From Anticarsia gemmatalis (lineage: Eukaryota > Arthropoda > Insecta > Lepidoptera > Erebidae), in assembly GCF_050436995.1 (NCBI RefSeq), contig NC_134749.1:10124001-10188000 (forward strand): DNA of 64,000 nucleotides. Reading direction: 5' to 3'. Below are positions 37,184-47,600 of the stretch, one piece after another; position 1 is the stretch's first letter, and every line of letters starts with the position of its first letter. Below the pieces are notes generated by a model that saw only the letters and a program-made list of their open reading frames with translations, did not search any database and had not been told where the DNA came from. A program made the translations under genes and the position numbers.

Positions 37184-38770
37184 GTCCCAAAAATTAAGGG
37201 ATATAAAAAAAGAATCCAAATTTTTGGGTGATTTTCAACAAGCTGTAACTCCGAGGAAAATGGTCGTACAGAAAAAATAAAAAAAACAAATTGTAGCTTC
37301 AAGTGTCTAATTTTTAGATATGACCATGAAAATTTTTTGTCACGGCCAGGTCTGGAGAAATCCAACGAAAACTAACAAAAAAAAATTTTTCAAAATTTTT
37401 TCCCTCCTAAAAAAAGGTCCACGGGCTTCAAAATTTTTTTTTTGATTCTTTCGTTCTTAATTTCTTTTAGAAAATTTAATCCTCTTTAATTTGCCGTATT
37501 CAAAAAGCCTGTACGACGATTTGCCACGGAGTTATCGTCAATCAAAGCAAAAAAGTTATTTTTGACTTTGATATTCAATAACTCCGGAAATAATGATCGT
37601 ACAGGAAATCAAAGGAGGGTTTTGAAAACTGAACAATATTTTCTATAAGAAAATGTAAACATCTTCTAAGAAAAAAATTTTTTTTGAATTGAAACCTCGG
37701 ACTGAAAAAAAGACAAAAATTCGCGAAATTAAGGATATTTGGATAACTTGGTATAACTTTGGATAAAATCGATGAACGAAGAATATAATCGGTAATTTTT
37801 CAACCTCAAAGTGTCCCCTAATATCCCTCAAAAATTCAAAGCGCTGCGATTTTTTTTTCATTGTGCCCCGAAGCTTCAAATTCTTTGTTGTTGCAAAAAT
37901 CACCTTTGTGAGCAATTTTGTGATTTTTATTCATTTTTTTAATAAACATTTTTTTTTCTCTCTAAAATCTTTATTTTTTCGATTAAAAAGCAAATCGCAA
38001 AACGAGAGATCGTCTATCGCTGCCATGAAGTCAAAATCGAGATTCGTCAGTCCATAAGACACTGGTCCACTGTCTACGACCCCAATCGTGATGGTCATGC
38101 GCATAAGCCAATCGGGCTCGACGATGTCGTGGAGTGAGCATAGGCACGCGATTTGATTTTTAATCGAAAAAATAAAGATTTTAGAGAGAAAAAAAAATGT
38201 TTATTAAAAAAATGAATAAAAATCACAAAATTGCTCACAATGGTGATTTTTGCAACAACAAAGAATTTGAAGCTTCGGGGCACAATGAAAAAAAAATCGC
38301 AGCGCTTTGAATTTTTGAGGGATATTAGGGGACACTTTGAGGTTGAAAAATTACCGATTATATTCTTCGTTCATCGATTTTATCCAAAGTTATACCAAGT
38401 TATCCAAATATCCTTAATTTCGCGAATTTTTGTCTTTTTTTCAGTCCGAGGTTTCAATTCAAAATTAAAGAGGATTAAATTTTCTAAAAGAAATTTAGAA
38501 CGAAAGAATCAAAAAAAAATTTTTGAAGCCCGTGGACCTTTTTTTAGGAGGGAAAAAATTTTGAAAAAATTTTTTTTGGTAGTTTTCGTTGGATTTCTCC
38601 AGACCTGGCCGTGACAAAAAATTTTCATGGTCATATCTAAAAATTAGACACTTGAAGCTACAATTTGTTTTTTTTATTTTTTCTGTACGACCATTTTCCT
38701 CGGAGTTACAGCTTGTTGAAAATCACCCAAAAATTTGGATTCTTTTTTTATATCCCTTAATTTTTGGGAC
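37184..38770. mobile_element. 1.59-kb fold-back element, Tc1/mariner-derived, with long inverted arms
   Basis: The ends GTCCCAAAAATTAAGGG and its reverse complement are flanked by TA on both sides (37182-37183 and 38771-38772), the Tc1/mariner target duplication. Arms are 37184-37998 (815 nt) and 38148-38770 (623 nt), nearly identical apart from about 190 bp (roughly 37493-37682) present only in the left arm. The 149-nt loop holds a transposase fragment on the minus strand. Mirror-image open frames in the arms come from the symmetry and are not genes. Non-autonomous. Confidence 0.88.
38004..38147 (-). pseudogene. Tc1/mariner transposase fragment in the loop of the fold-back element
   Basis: Minus-strand translation reads LTPRHRRARLAYAHDHHDW, then RRQWTSVLWTDESRF, one TGA stop, then LHGSDRR. 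The WTDESRF block is the conserved segment holding the second catalytic Asp of Tc1-like DDE transposases, followed by the usual L-x-GSD motif. Only about 47 codons remain and a stop interrupts the frame, so it is inactive. It identifies the origin of the surrounding element. Confidence 0.8.
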
Positions 38771-38831
38771 TAGTTTAATAGTTGCTTATTATATTTTTGA
38801 GATAAGTCGCGAAAATCAATTACCTAACTGG

Positions 38832-39048
38832 TACAGTCAGCTCCAAAAGTCGCTGAACATATTCAATCTTTCAAAACCGTATATTTGTAGTATTGCATAT
38901 TATTTCACCGAGAAAACTTTTGACGGTGTTAAAAAATGATTAATTCCAACTAATTCTGCCTGAATTTGTTCATGTATTTATTAACATTTGGTAATAAAGA
39001 GGTTTTGAAAATAGGAAGGTGTAAAGCGACTTATGTAGCTGACTGTAC
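38832..39048 (+). mobile_element. MITE family 'TACAGTCAGC', copy 1
   Basis: Begins TACAGTCAGCTCCAAAAGTC and ends in the inverted GCTGACTGTA. The same sequence recurs inverted at 42705-42890. A TA-bounded mariner-type MITE is likely. No coding capacity. Confidence 0.65.
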
Positions 39049-40314
39049 ATTTGATAAGGGTCCCTTACTAACTTATGTTAAAGCTGAGTAAAGATGAATA
39101 ATCCTTATGTATGTCAACATTTACATCAACTTCGGGTTGATGGTTAAGGAATTGTGTAATTTACTGGGTTAATGAACAAATATTAAACCTGTACTCTTAA
39201 AAGGTTCTTCCAAAATGCTCACATTGTGCAATTTTTTCGTAAATAATGTTGAAATTGTTATTTTTGTTGACTGAAACATTTATTAGGCACTCATTTGAAC
39301 CGACGAAAATAAGACACTGTGACGTCACTATGTCGTATATCTATACTAAAATGTGTTTTTGACATTTCATAAAGAGTAGCTGATTTGACTGGCAGTCAAC
39401 TCCCGTATTTACAAATCTATATATTCTTTTGTTTTCTGTAATCACTAGCGGACTTTGGGTATAAAAATAGGTTCGAAAATGTGCTTAAAATTTGATATCG
39501 TTTTTTGTTTGAACGCGCTAATCTAAGTAAGTACCTACAGGCGCGAATTGAAAAAATACTTTTGTGTTGAATTACCCATTTATAGGCAATATAACGTCAC
39601 GCTCTGTAGGCATAGGAAAGCTAAAGTCCAAGCGGACAAACCAGTCACAAAACACGGGCAAAGTCCCGGACGGCCGCTAGTAGTACTAGCAAGTAGTTTT
39701 TAAAACGTCCGTAATAAAGGATCCTAATCCTATATAATAAGTATTTTATATAATTCAAACAACAACTATGAATAGCTATTTCACTCAATAATAACTATGA
39801 ATGTCCAGGTGTAGCTCTGGTTAAGGTAAAAATATGCAGATCTAGAACAAAGAAATCAGTGACGAATATGCTAAGTTATGTAGTGTTACGTTGCACATAA
39901 ATATACAGCGCCAAGTTAAAGAAACTATATATTAATACGTGAAGCAAAAATTTAGGACCCCTTTAAACGAAAAACGTGCGGATGCAGGAGAATGAAATTT
40001 GGCCCACTTACAGTTAATGTATAGGAGGATAGGATAGGTAGGATATTTTTTAATAATAAGGCTTATAAGGTACACTAAACCAATTAATGAAACATTACAC
40101 AAACTACCATGAATTTCATAAGGATATTTTTTTTATTATTTAATTCAATTGTTTGATGACATAATATTATAGTTCTTATTTTTGACATCATTCTGAATTT
40201 CATTGCAATAATTTTAATAACATTTGCATGCCACTAATGGTCATAACATACCGTGCTTTATTTTTAATGTACCTAACATCTATTTATTTACTGTGTTATG
40301 CAAATAAATATACT

Positions 40315-40336
40315 TTGACTTTGACTTTGACTTTAA
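40315..40336. repeat. (ctttga)n microsatellite
   Basis: Three and a half six-base units. Confidence 0.7.
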
Positions 40337-40825
40337 TTATTCAAAATTATGCATGGAATTAGGATTCTGGGAATCTGGATTAAAGACCGAATAGAAAGCG
40401 CCACCCTTCAAACCATACCATCATCAAATAAGTCCACTTAATATAATGTTCAAGATAACAAACATGAATATAGAGATTATTTGATCATCTTTTTCTTTTC
40501 GATGTTAGTTTAAATTAACCCTTTTGATCACTCATCCTGCGTGACTGTGAGGCTGTGTCATAGTCACGGGTAATTCCCTTTACACTTATCATTTAACTGT
40601 ATAAGTAAATAACAGAAAAGTAGATATCTATAATACTATAAAAAAACATGCAACTGTTAACTTTCAAGATAACGCTGTTTAGTTACCTACTTAATATCGA
40701 TCGATCGTTCCAATTAAAATTAATTTAATAATAAATTTTGTACAGAAATAAAATCATGTCTTTTCCCACAGAGTTATGCAGAGACCATTTATTATTACAA
40801 AGAGTATTATATTCTTATCTGTGGC

Positions 40826-40990
40826 GCGATTCTTTACAGTCGGTACTGTCGACTATCGAAAGTTTGACATTTGAGATACGTTGCCAAAATAGTAACTTCG
40901 ACGCCCGTTAGAGGCGCTAATCAGATTTTCATACATTTATCGATGACTAGCCGGTTGTCGGTAGTCGATAGTAGTAGAGAATTAAGAACT
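40826..40990 (+). mobile_element. 'AGCCGGTTGTCG' MITE
   Basis: Ends gcgattctttacagtcggta and inverted tagtagagaattaag; internal gttagaggcgctaatcagat and actagccggttgtcgg. The ends are imperfect inverted repeats. Family copies occur throughout the right half of the window. Confidence 0.6.
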
Positions 40991-41439
40991 CTTTTCTTAG
41001 AAAGAATAACAAACATATATTGCACCCATACATTCATCCATTCAAACAGACTTCACACTTATAATTTGATTTGTAGGATAAGTACTTCAATCGCTTATTC
41101 GATACATAAAAATTGGATGGCATAAAGGATTGCATTGTCCCTGCACTTTACAAATACTTGATAAATGATTTGGTCATTGACTCAAAATGTGAACAGTTGA
41201 ATACATATTTTCGTAATTGTGCAATTTTTATTATTATCAATCAAACACTTCAGTAATATTTTTATTACACTTACAAACAGGGATTTCTGAAGATAAGTGT
41301 AAACAAACACTTGACATTTCTTGCTTTACTTTCAGACAAACTTACCTACTAATAAGTACTAGGTATGCGTACTTTATACTACGACTGTTGTACCCGATGG
41401 AGTAGGCAGAGATAAATGAAATACACCCGGGTTTACTGT

Positions 41440-41530
41440 AACGCGATTCGCTACAATCGGTACTGTCGAGTATCAAAGAATTTTACATTTTGATAGCTAG
41501 CCGGTTGTCGATAAATTAAGAGACTCAAGC
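41440..41530 (+). mobile_element. Internally deleted 'AGCCGGTTGTCG' MITE
   Basis: Has the family ends (gcgattcgctacaatcggta, gctagccggttgtcgat) but lacks the central ggcgctgatcagat part. Confidence 0.55.
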
Positions 41531-41574
41531 TTCAGGGCACATAACCGTACTCCGGGCTACTATTTGTTTGTTTT

Positions 41575-41715
41575 GTCGTATGGTCAGTGGTCAACCTAGT
41601 GTAAAAGTTGTTCAAGCCGCCCGAGAGGCCTTTGACATGGCTTAACGACTGTTATCTTAGTAGATAACAGCCGGGACCGACTTTTTACGTGCCCTCCGAA
41701 GTACGGAGACTACTA
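41575..41715 (-). mobile_element. 5'-truncated tail of the 5S-derived SINE family
   Basis: The reverse complement matches the tail of the element at 10633: cttcggagggcacgtaaaaa, gataacagtcgttaagcc, cactaggttgaccactga. The 5S head is absent, as expected for 5' truncation during retroposition. Confidence 0.6.
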
Positions 41716-42099
41716 TTGATAATATTCAAATATAAGAAAATATTAACAGCACTTTGCCTGTCCCGGGAGTCTAACCCGAAACTTCATGATCGGTAGTCGG
41801 ACACATTATCGATCACTGAAGCAGTCATATGTACTAGGCCTTGAGGTACCTAAATTGTACTGATTTTAGGTACCTAGAGAAGTTTTATGGGTATTTATTA
41901 ATTAATTTCTGGTTGTGGTTTCATAAATTCAAATAATTTAACAGAAGGTAGTATATTCGGTTTTCCTGTAAAATGTTAATGAAGTTTCAATTAATTTTGA
42001 GCAGTTAAAATGGTTTTTAAGACAAAAAATTAAGTTTATATTAATTATGCCCAGTTAAAATGGTTTATGAGACAAAACAAACTGATGAGTTTTATTTTA

Positions 42100-42425
42100 C
42101 CTCTCACGCAAGTGGTTGCAGATTCGAACCCGTGGTAACACACCAATGACTTTTCGAAGTTATGTGTGTATTAGAAATAATTATCACTTGTTCTAACGGT
42201 GAAAGAAGACATCGTGATGCAACCTTGCACGCCTGAGAGTTCTATAGAACAGTTCTTGAAGGTATGCAAAGTCCCCAACCCGCATTTGGTCAGCGTGGTG
42301 AGCTCAAGGCCTAACCCTTTACTCATTACGGTAAGAGAGCATCCCCAGCGTGGTGGACTCAAGGCCTAACCCCTCCCTCATTACGGTAGGAGACCCTTGC
42401 CCACCAGTGGGACGTTAATGAGTTA
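42100..42425 (+). mobile_element. SINE family C with an internal duplication
   Basis: Matches 58997-59282 from ctcacgcaagtggttgcaga to the cagtgggac end. The segment around cagcgtggtg.actcaaggcctaacc ... cattacggta occurs twice (about 42289-42340 and 42349-42400). Confidence 0.65.
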
Positions 42426-42704
42426 AATTTATTTATTAAGCCCCATATAAAACACCGATTCATCCTAAAAATCTGTCACAGTTATAACCAAGTAACTAGA
42501 AGTGTCTAAAATAAGCGGTAAATTGTTGACAAAACAGAATGGTGTGTGTTGTTGCGTGTATCGAAGTGAAACAACGTAATGTTGTACTCTCCGCGCGGTA
42601 CAGGAAGGCCTCAACTCAATGAATTAGGCTCATTATGATTGACAGTGCATCAAATGCAGTTGATAGGTCACTGTTGCTTTCAGAAAAATGTTTATGCGGG
42701 AACG

Positions 42705-42890
42705 TACAGTCAGACCTACCTTCATATTTTCAAAACCTCTTTATTACCAAATGTTAATAAATACATGAATTGGTTGGAATTATTTTGATCATCGTCAGAT
42801 GTTTTCTCGATGGAATAATAGGTATGCAATACTAAAAATATAGGGTTTCGAAAGATTGAATATGTTCAGCGACTTTTGGAGCTGAATGTA
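42705..42890 (-). mobile_element. MITE family 'TACAGTCAGC', copy 2
   Basis: Reverse-orientation copy of the element at 38832-39048: it shares the ends, the run around aaacctctttattaccaaatg and the run around gcgacttttggagctga. It is slightly shorter. Confidence 0.6.
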
Positions 42891-43564
42891 CTCAGGTAAA
42901 CGAAGTTCAAAGTATATTTTAAGAAATACTAATCGTATTGTAAACTGGGCGCAGTTTAAAAAGCTATTTTACAAAAAACCTTTACAACTTTTTACATATA
43001 AACCATCCTCTTTACTCCATCTCTCTATTCTCTAACAAACAGAAAAAGAACTGTCGAATTTAAAACCTCCTCCTTTTTTTGAAGTCGGTTCAAAACGGCA
43101 TCAAAGTTCGTAAATGCATTGAGACAGACAGCAGAATGCGACTCTGTTTTGTACTATGTAGTGATGATAAAGTTTGTGATGATTTTTGTATGTAATATTT
43201 CATTTTGATGAAATTTGGTACACAGATAGTTTATAACCTGGCTTACACTGTATAGGATTTAAAAAATCTTTTCACAGAGACCCAGTTACAAACAGAAGCT
43301 AGTAAATTATATAGTGTGTAGTATAGTGTGAAGGTACCATTATTTTTTCGACTCTTCGCGACTACCTAATATGAACAATTACAACAGTCATTTGTCTGTA
43401 GGTAACCGTAGTAACTTAAATAATTTTCCTTTGAATACTTAGTCAAACTTAGGTATTCATTTCTTGGTAAGCCGCAAATGAAAAATTATTAAATTAATTT
43501 TAAACACATTTTAAACATCAAAAACAAGAAAATTTGTATTTTAAATGAGTAACCTTCGCGTCAA

Positions 43565-43710
43565 CGTCATTGAGTATTACATACAAACATACATAGGTAT
43601 ATAAAATCACACCTTTTTCCCAAAGGGGCTGGCAGAAACCAGAGAACATAACTTACTACGATCCTTACAAACTTCCTTTGCCTCATTCACATCCATACAT
43701 CTTGTCATTA
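43565..43710 (-). mobile_element. Dispersed repeat 'ggcagaaaccagagaac'
   Basis: aaaatcacacctttttccca, ggctggcagaaaccagagaa and cattcacatccatacatctt recur at 21715-21835 and 36125-36190, and in the opposite sense at 23755-23830 and 44918-44990. Non-coding. Confidence 0.5.
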
Positions 43711-44532
43711 AGTATTATTCATTGAAAAATGTATCATATTTAGGTAAAAACGTTATTAGTAATGAACTATAGCCCTCCATCAGTTGCCGTCATTTAGATC
43801 AAACGGTTAACCTACGAGATACGTATTGTGATGAATAAGGACGGGGTTTCACTAAAGCGCACTGGTAATCGTCGAGACTAATTCAGAAAGAAGAAATATA
43901 GGCATGTGTATTTTTAATGCAATATTCCTTTGGCAAGCAAAAAAATGATTAAAGAATAGATTATTTTTAGTTTAGTTAGTAGTAGTAGTTTTAGTTTTGA
44001 AATAGATGTTTAATAATAAGATTGAAAATTCTTCTCTGACATCCACGCAAACATTGATGAAGTCCATTATAATATCAATATTACTTAGGACGCTTCTAAC
44101 TAGAGATTTCCTTGTTTTGATTATATTTCTTCGAATTTTATATTAGTACTTATTAAATATATGTTTATTGGGATATCTTATTATATTTGGTACAACATTA
44201 CATCGGTTTTGTTGTCGTTACTAATGTACAGTGAATTTATTTATTCTTTGAGAAACAAACAGCATATAAATATGAAAAAATAAGTCTCAAATAATAAATC
44301 TTAACTTAAACCTAAAATGATACAGATATTTATAGCATTTTATAGTAAGTAGAAAAATAAATTTAAAATCGCTTCGTATATTTAAAAGACTTGCCGTCGA
44401 ACGACCGTAAGCCTATTAAAAATACACCTTAACCAGTAAAAAAGATAACGCAAACACTTAAAATGTATGACAAATTAGTTAAATACTAATAAAATTATCC
44501 GCATAAGTGAACTCGTGTCTTTACGCTGTGTG

Positions 44533-44567
44533 TATATAACGGGCCAACATAGTCTGTCGCTTCAGTT
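44533..44567 (+). promoter_or_regulatory. TATA box and insect initiator of the 27 kDa glycoprotein gene
   Basis: TATATAA at 44533-44539 is followed by TCAGTT at 44562-44567, matching the arthropod initiator TCAGT. The initiator A at 44564 puts the TATA box at -31, the normal spacing. The start codon follows at 44614, giving a 50-nt 5' leader. A sharp TATA promoter suits a strongly, tissue-specifically expressed secreted haemolymph protein. Confidence 0.75.
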
Positions 44568-44613
44568 GTCACTCGACGTTTGCGCGGACTAGTATTAGGT
44601 ACAGTGAATCAAC

Positions 44614-47600
44614 ATGATGTTCAAAGCGATTATCTTCGCCGCTCTGGCAGTGGGTAAGTACCTTAATTGTCTAATTTCGGACGTTTACGCGAATTAAATT
44701 AATAAAGGACTTTTTTATTCGTATGTCGTTCTCCCGTTGCTATGAATTGAAAATTGATTTGAGAAGTCCAAAAATGGATTGGAATTAATATGACAATATA
44801 ATAATTAAATGCCGAAAAACATGGCAAAATTAAGCAATATATATTTTTTTAATTCCCATTGGTATAATGCTTATTAAACAAAGATAGTTAACTTTTGAGA
44901 ACAATTAAAGTTTGTAAGGATCGTACCAAGTGGCGTTCGTTGGTTTCTGCCTACCCCTATGGGAAAAGGCGTGATATTATGCATATGTTTAAGGGTTAAA
45001 ATGTTTTCTTTGAAATAATTGTATTATGCTATTTAACATCTACCCACTTAAAACCCTTTTGTCATTGATTGATTGAGGCTGTTCTACTTTTTTAAATAAT
45101 GTTTACTTATTCATTTACGTTCATCAATATTTAGTTTTACAATACTTTTGTGAACAATATACAAAACTGTTCTTATTGACGAGGAATTATATTTGTATTC
45201 TTGTAAATGAGGTAAATCGGGGAATTGAAAATTATATTTATATTAAATAATTACAAATATACATTTAGCTATTAAATAAGGAAAACTAAGCATAAAATAT
45301 TGTTTTTGTTTTAGGTACCAAAGTACCAACTTAAGTCTCAAATTGCAGTTTTAAATTAAATCGACAACATAATATGTCATAGTTCTTAAAAAAATATATT
45401 TTTGAGTGCTTCTGTAATCTCGGTTGTAGTGCAAACGACAACAGATCACAGGTTCGGTTCCTGTATCGGGCAAAGTATTATTGGTCTTTTCTAATTCATA
45501 TATCGCTGTGGACAAACAATGTAATTGTCAAAACGTGGACCTATTCCGTACACCTTACACCTTCTGGTGTAACAGGCGTATAGCATCACGTCCGTGTGAA
45601 CAGAATTATAAATTCCTCCTATAATTTTTTATATACGTCAAATGTTCACATTGATGTAAAAAATAGATTTGTATACTACATACTTAATCAATTTTGATAC
45701 TATCACACTTCAATGCTGAAAGCATTTTTTTTTGTTTCCTTTGTCCATATAAGGTCCAGTTTCTTTTATCACAATTTTTTTCTAGATTTAACTTCTAAGA
45801 AACCTTTAATCACAGCTTCGCAATTACCTAATAATAGCTGTTGTCCCAAACTTTCCAATCATAATTATTTTTGTTAGACGTAATTAGTAACACAAAGAAT
45901 AATAATAACCAGTTTTATTTTAAAAGCAATCATCATAAATAAGTCTAGCCCTTCTTCCAATTATATTGGAGCTGGCTACCAGTCCCACTGGATGCAGCTG
46001 AATACCAGTATTTTACATGCAGCGACTGCCTATCGGACCTCCAGGTTATAACACGAGTAAGGGAATAGAGAGTGTACACACTTTGATACTATAAACCAAG
46101 TCCTGCACTTTTGGGCAATTTCAATAAAACTGACCGCTGAAGCCGGATACCGGCTAGGACAATATTGTTAACACGATTACATTTAAGAAATTATATATTG
46201 GTATATACTTTTAAAACTCTCTCCTGTAGTCATATTTTATCTTAGAAAGCTGATGTAATAGCTTCATAGGTTATCTGTACCAGAGTTTATCTTACTTCAT
46301 TAACTTAAAGATAATTGTATTGTATTGTTATGTTTACTGAGTCTCCCACTCTCATCCACTGTCAATCTTCATTTTCTTTGTATATTTACGTTTTACTTTT
46401 ACCTTTGCAAATTTCTTTTAGATATACAAGTGAATATAAAATGTATGCCCATAGAAACAGTTACAGAAAATTTAGAAAAAGAACAATAAAATACCAATTT
46501 TTTACTTTGCTTTAGGGTTGGCGCAAACGGGCCACCGACCACAGCCACTGGTGGCCAGCGACACCCACTTAACACGCTTTTCCATATATTTTGTATTCTG
46601 TAGCGAGTGGCCGCCACCGGCTACACGTGTGCGGTGTGTCTATACAAAATATATGGAAAAACGTGTTAAGTGGGTGTCGCTGGCCACCAGTGGCTGTGGT
46701 CGGTGGCCCGTTTGCGCCGACCCTTATCCAGAATTTAACAGTAAAGTTTTCGATTGACATTAAACTCAATAGACAGTTACCCGGTTCACATTTAACGTTG
46801 CCTCAGAAGCATGGATTTATTAGCCCTTTATGTGTCCCACTGCTGGGCAAGGGTCTCCCCTCTTTCCTTCCAAACCTGTCTGTTCTGTATCATACTCCAT
46901 TGTTATGAGTTAACTAATTAAATTATATTATAAAACTAGATTAGTCTACCACAGTTTTCCCAATCGAATGGCCTGGAATCTTCTGCAAAAGATTTTGATT
47001 GTAACTCTAAGTCTCCAGCAAAACTTTCTCTAAATGTCCTGAGTTCGTTCACTCCGACTTCTTTGGACAAAATCCCTGAGTCTACATTCTAGAAGGAGAG
47101 GAAGATAAATCTTTATATATATAATTCTTCTGTAAGTGTGTATGTCACTGAACTTCTCTTAAACGACTGGACCGATTTTGATTAAAATTTTTTGTGTGTG
47201 TTCAAGGTGATCTGACAATGGTTTAGATTCACAATTTTGTCCGCTGGACAATGTTTTTTTATTTAATTTTTATGGCAAAACAACGTTTGCCGAGTCAGCT
47301 AGTATAATATATAACAGTTACGTAGTATAACTATATGTTGATAAATAAACGATGTGTCAACATGAGTCATCTTATTTTGTTTAAACTATGTTTAGGCAAC
47401 AACCGTTTGAGAGTTAACGCAATTGTAATAATGACGTGATTTAGAACAACAAATGTATTCATTGTTACTATGTTGATTTGTTTATTGAAAACATTGTCCT
47501 TTTGGTGATATACTTGCAAATACAGGACAATAAAATACAATACAGGAATGCGTTGTTTGTGAACGTAATAGTCCCTGTAAAACAAGAACAACCCCTTGTG

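Larger units (their letters stand above)
39049..44530. other. Intergenic, repeat-rich, upstream of the 27 kDa glycoprotein gene
   Basis: Holds the MITE and SINE copies listed separately. No coding exon found. About 43720-44530 looks unique and would contain the proximal regulatory sequence of the downstream gene. Confidence 0.5.

Noticed and set aside
37982..38136. Open plus-strand frame through the fold-back loop
   Set aside because: It looked protein-like at first, but the minus strand carries diagnostic Tc1 transposase motifs, so the plus-strand frame is antisense to a transposase remnant.
37171..38939. Pairs of mirrored open frames of about 60-130 codons
   Set aside because: They arise from the two arms of the fold-back element and are the same sequence read twice; no coding character.
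46315..46908. Several overlapping open frames of 66-105 codons
   Set aside because: Most are products of the symmetric Harbinger-like MITE in intron 1; no splice phases link them to the host gene.
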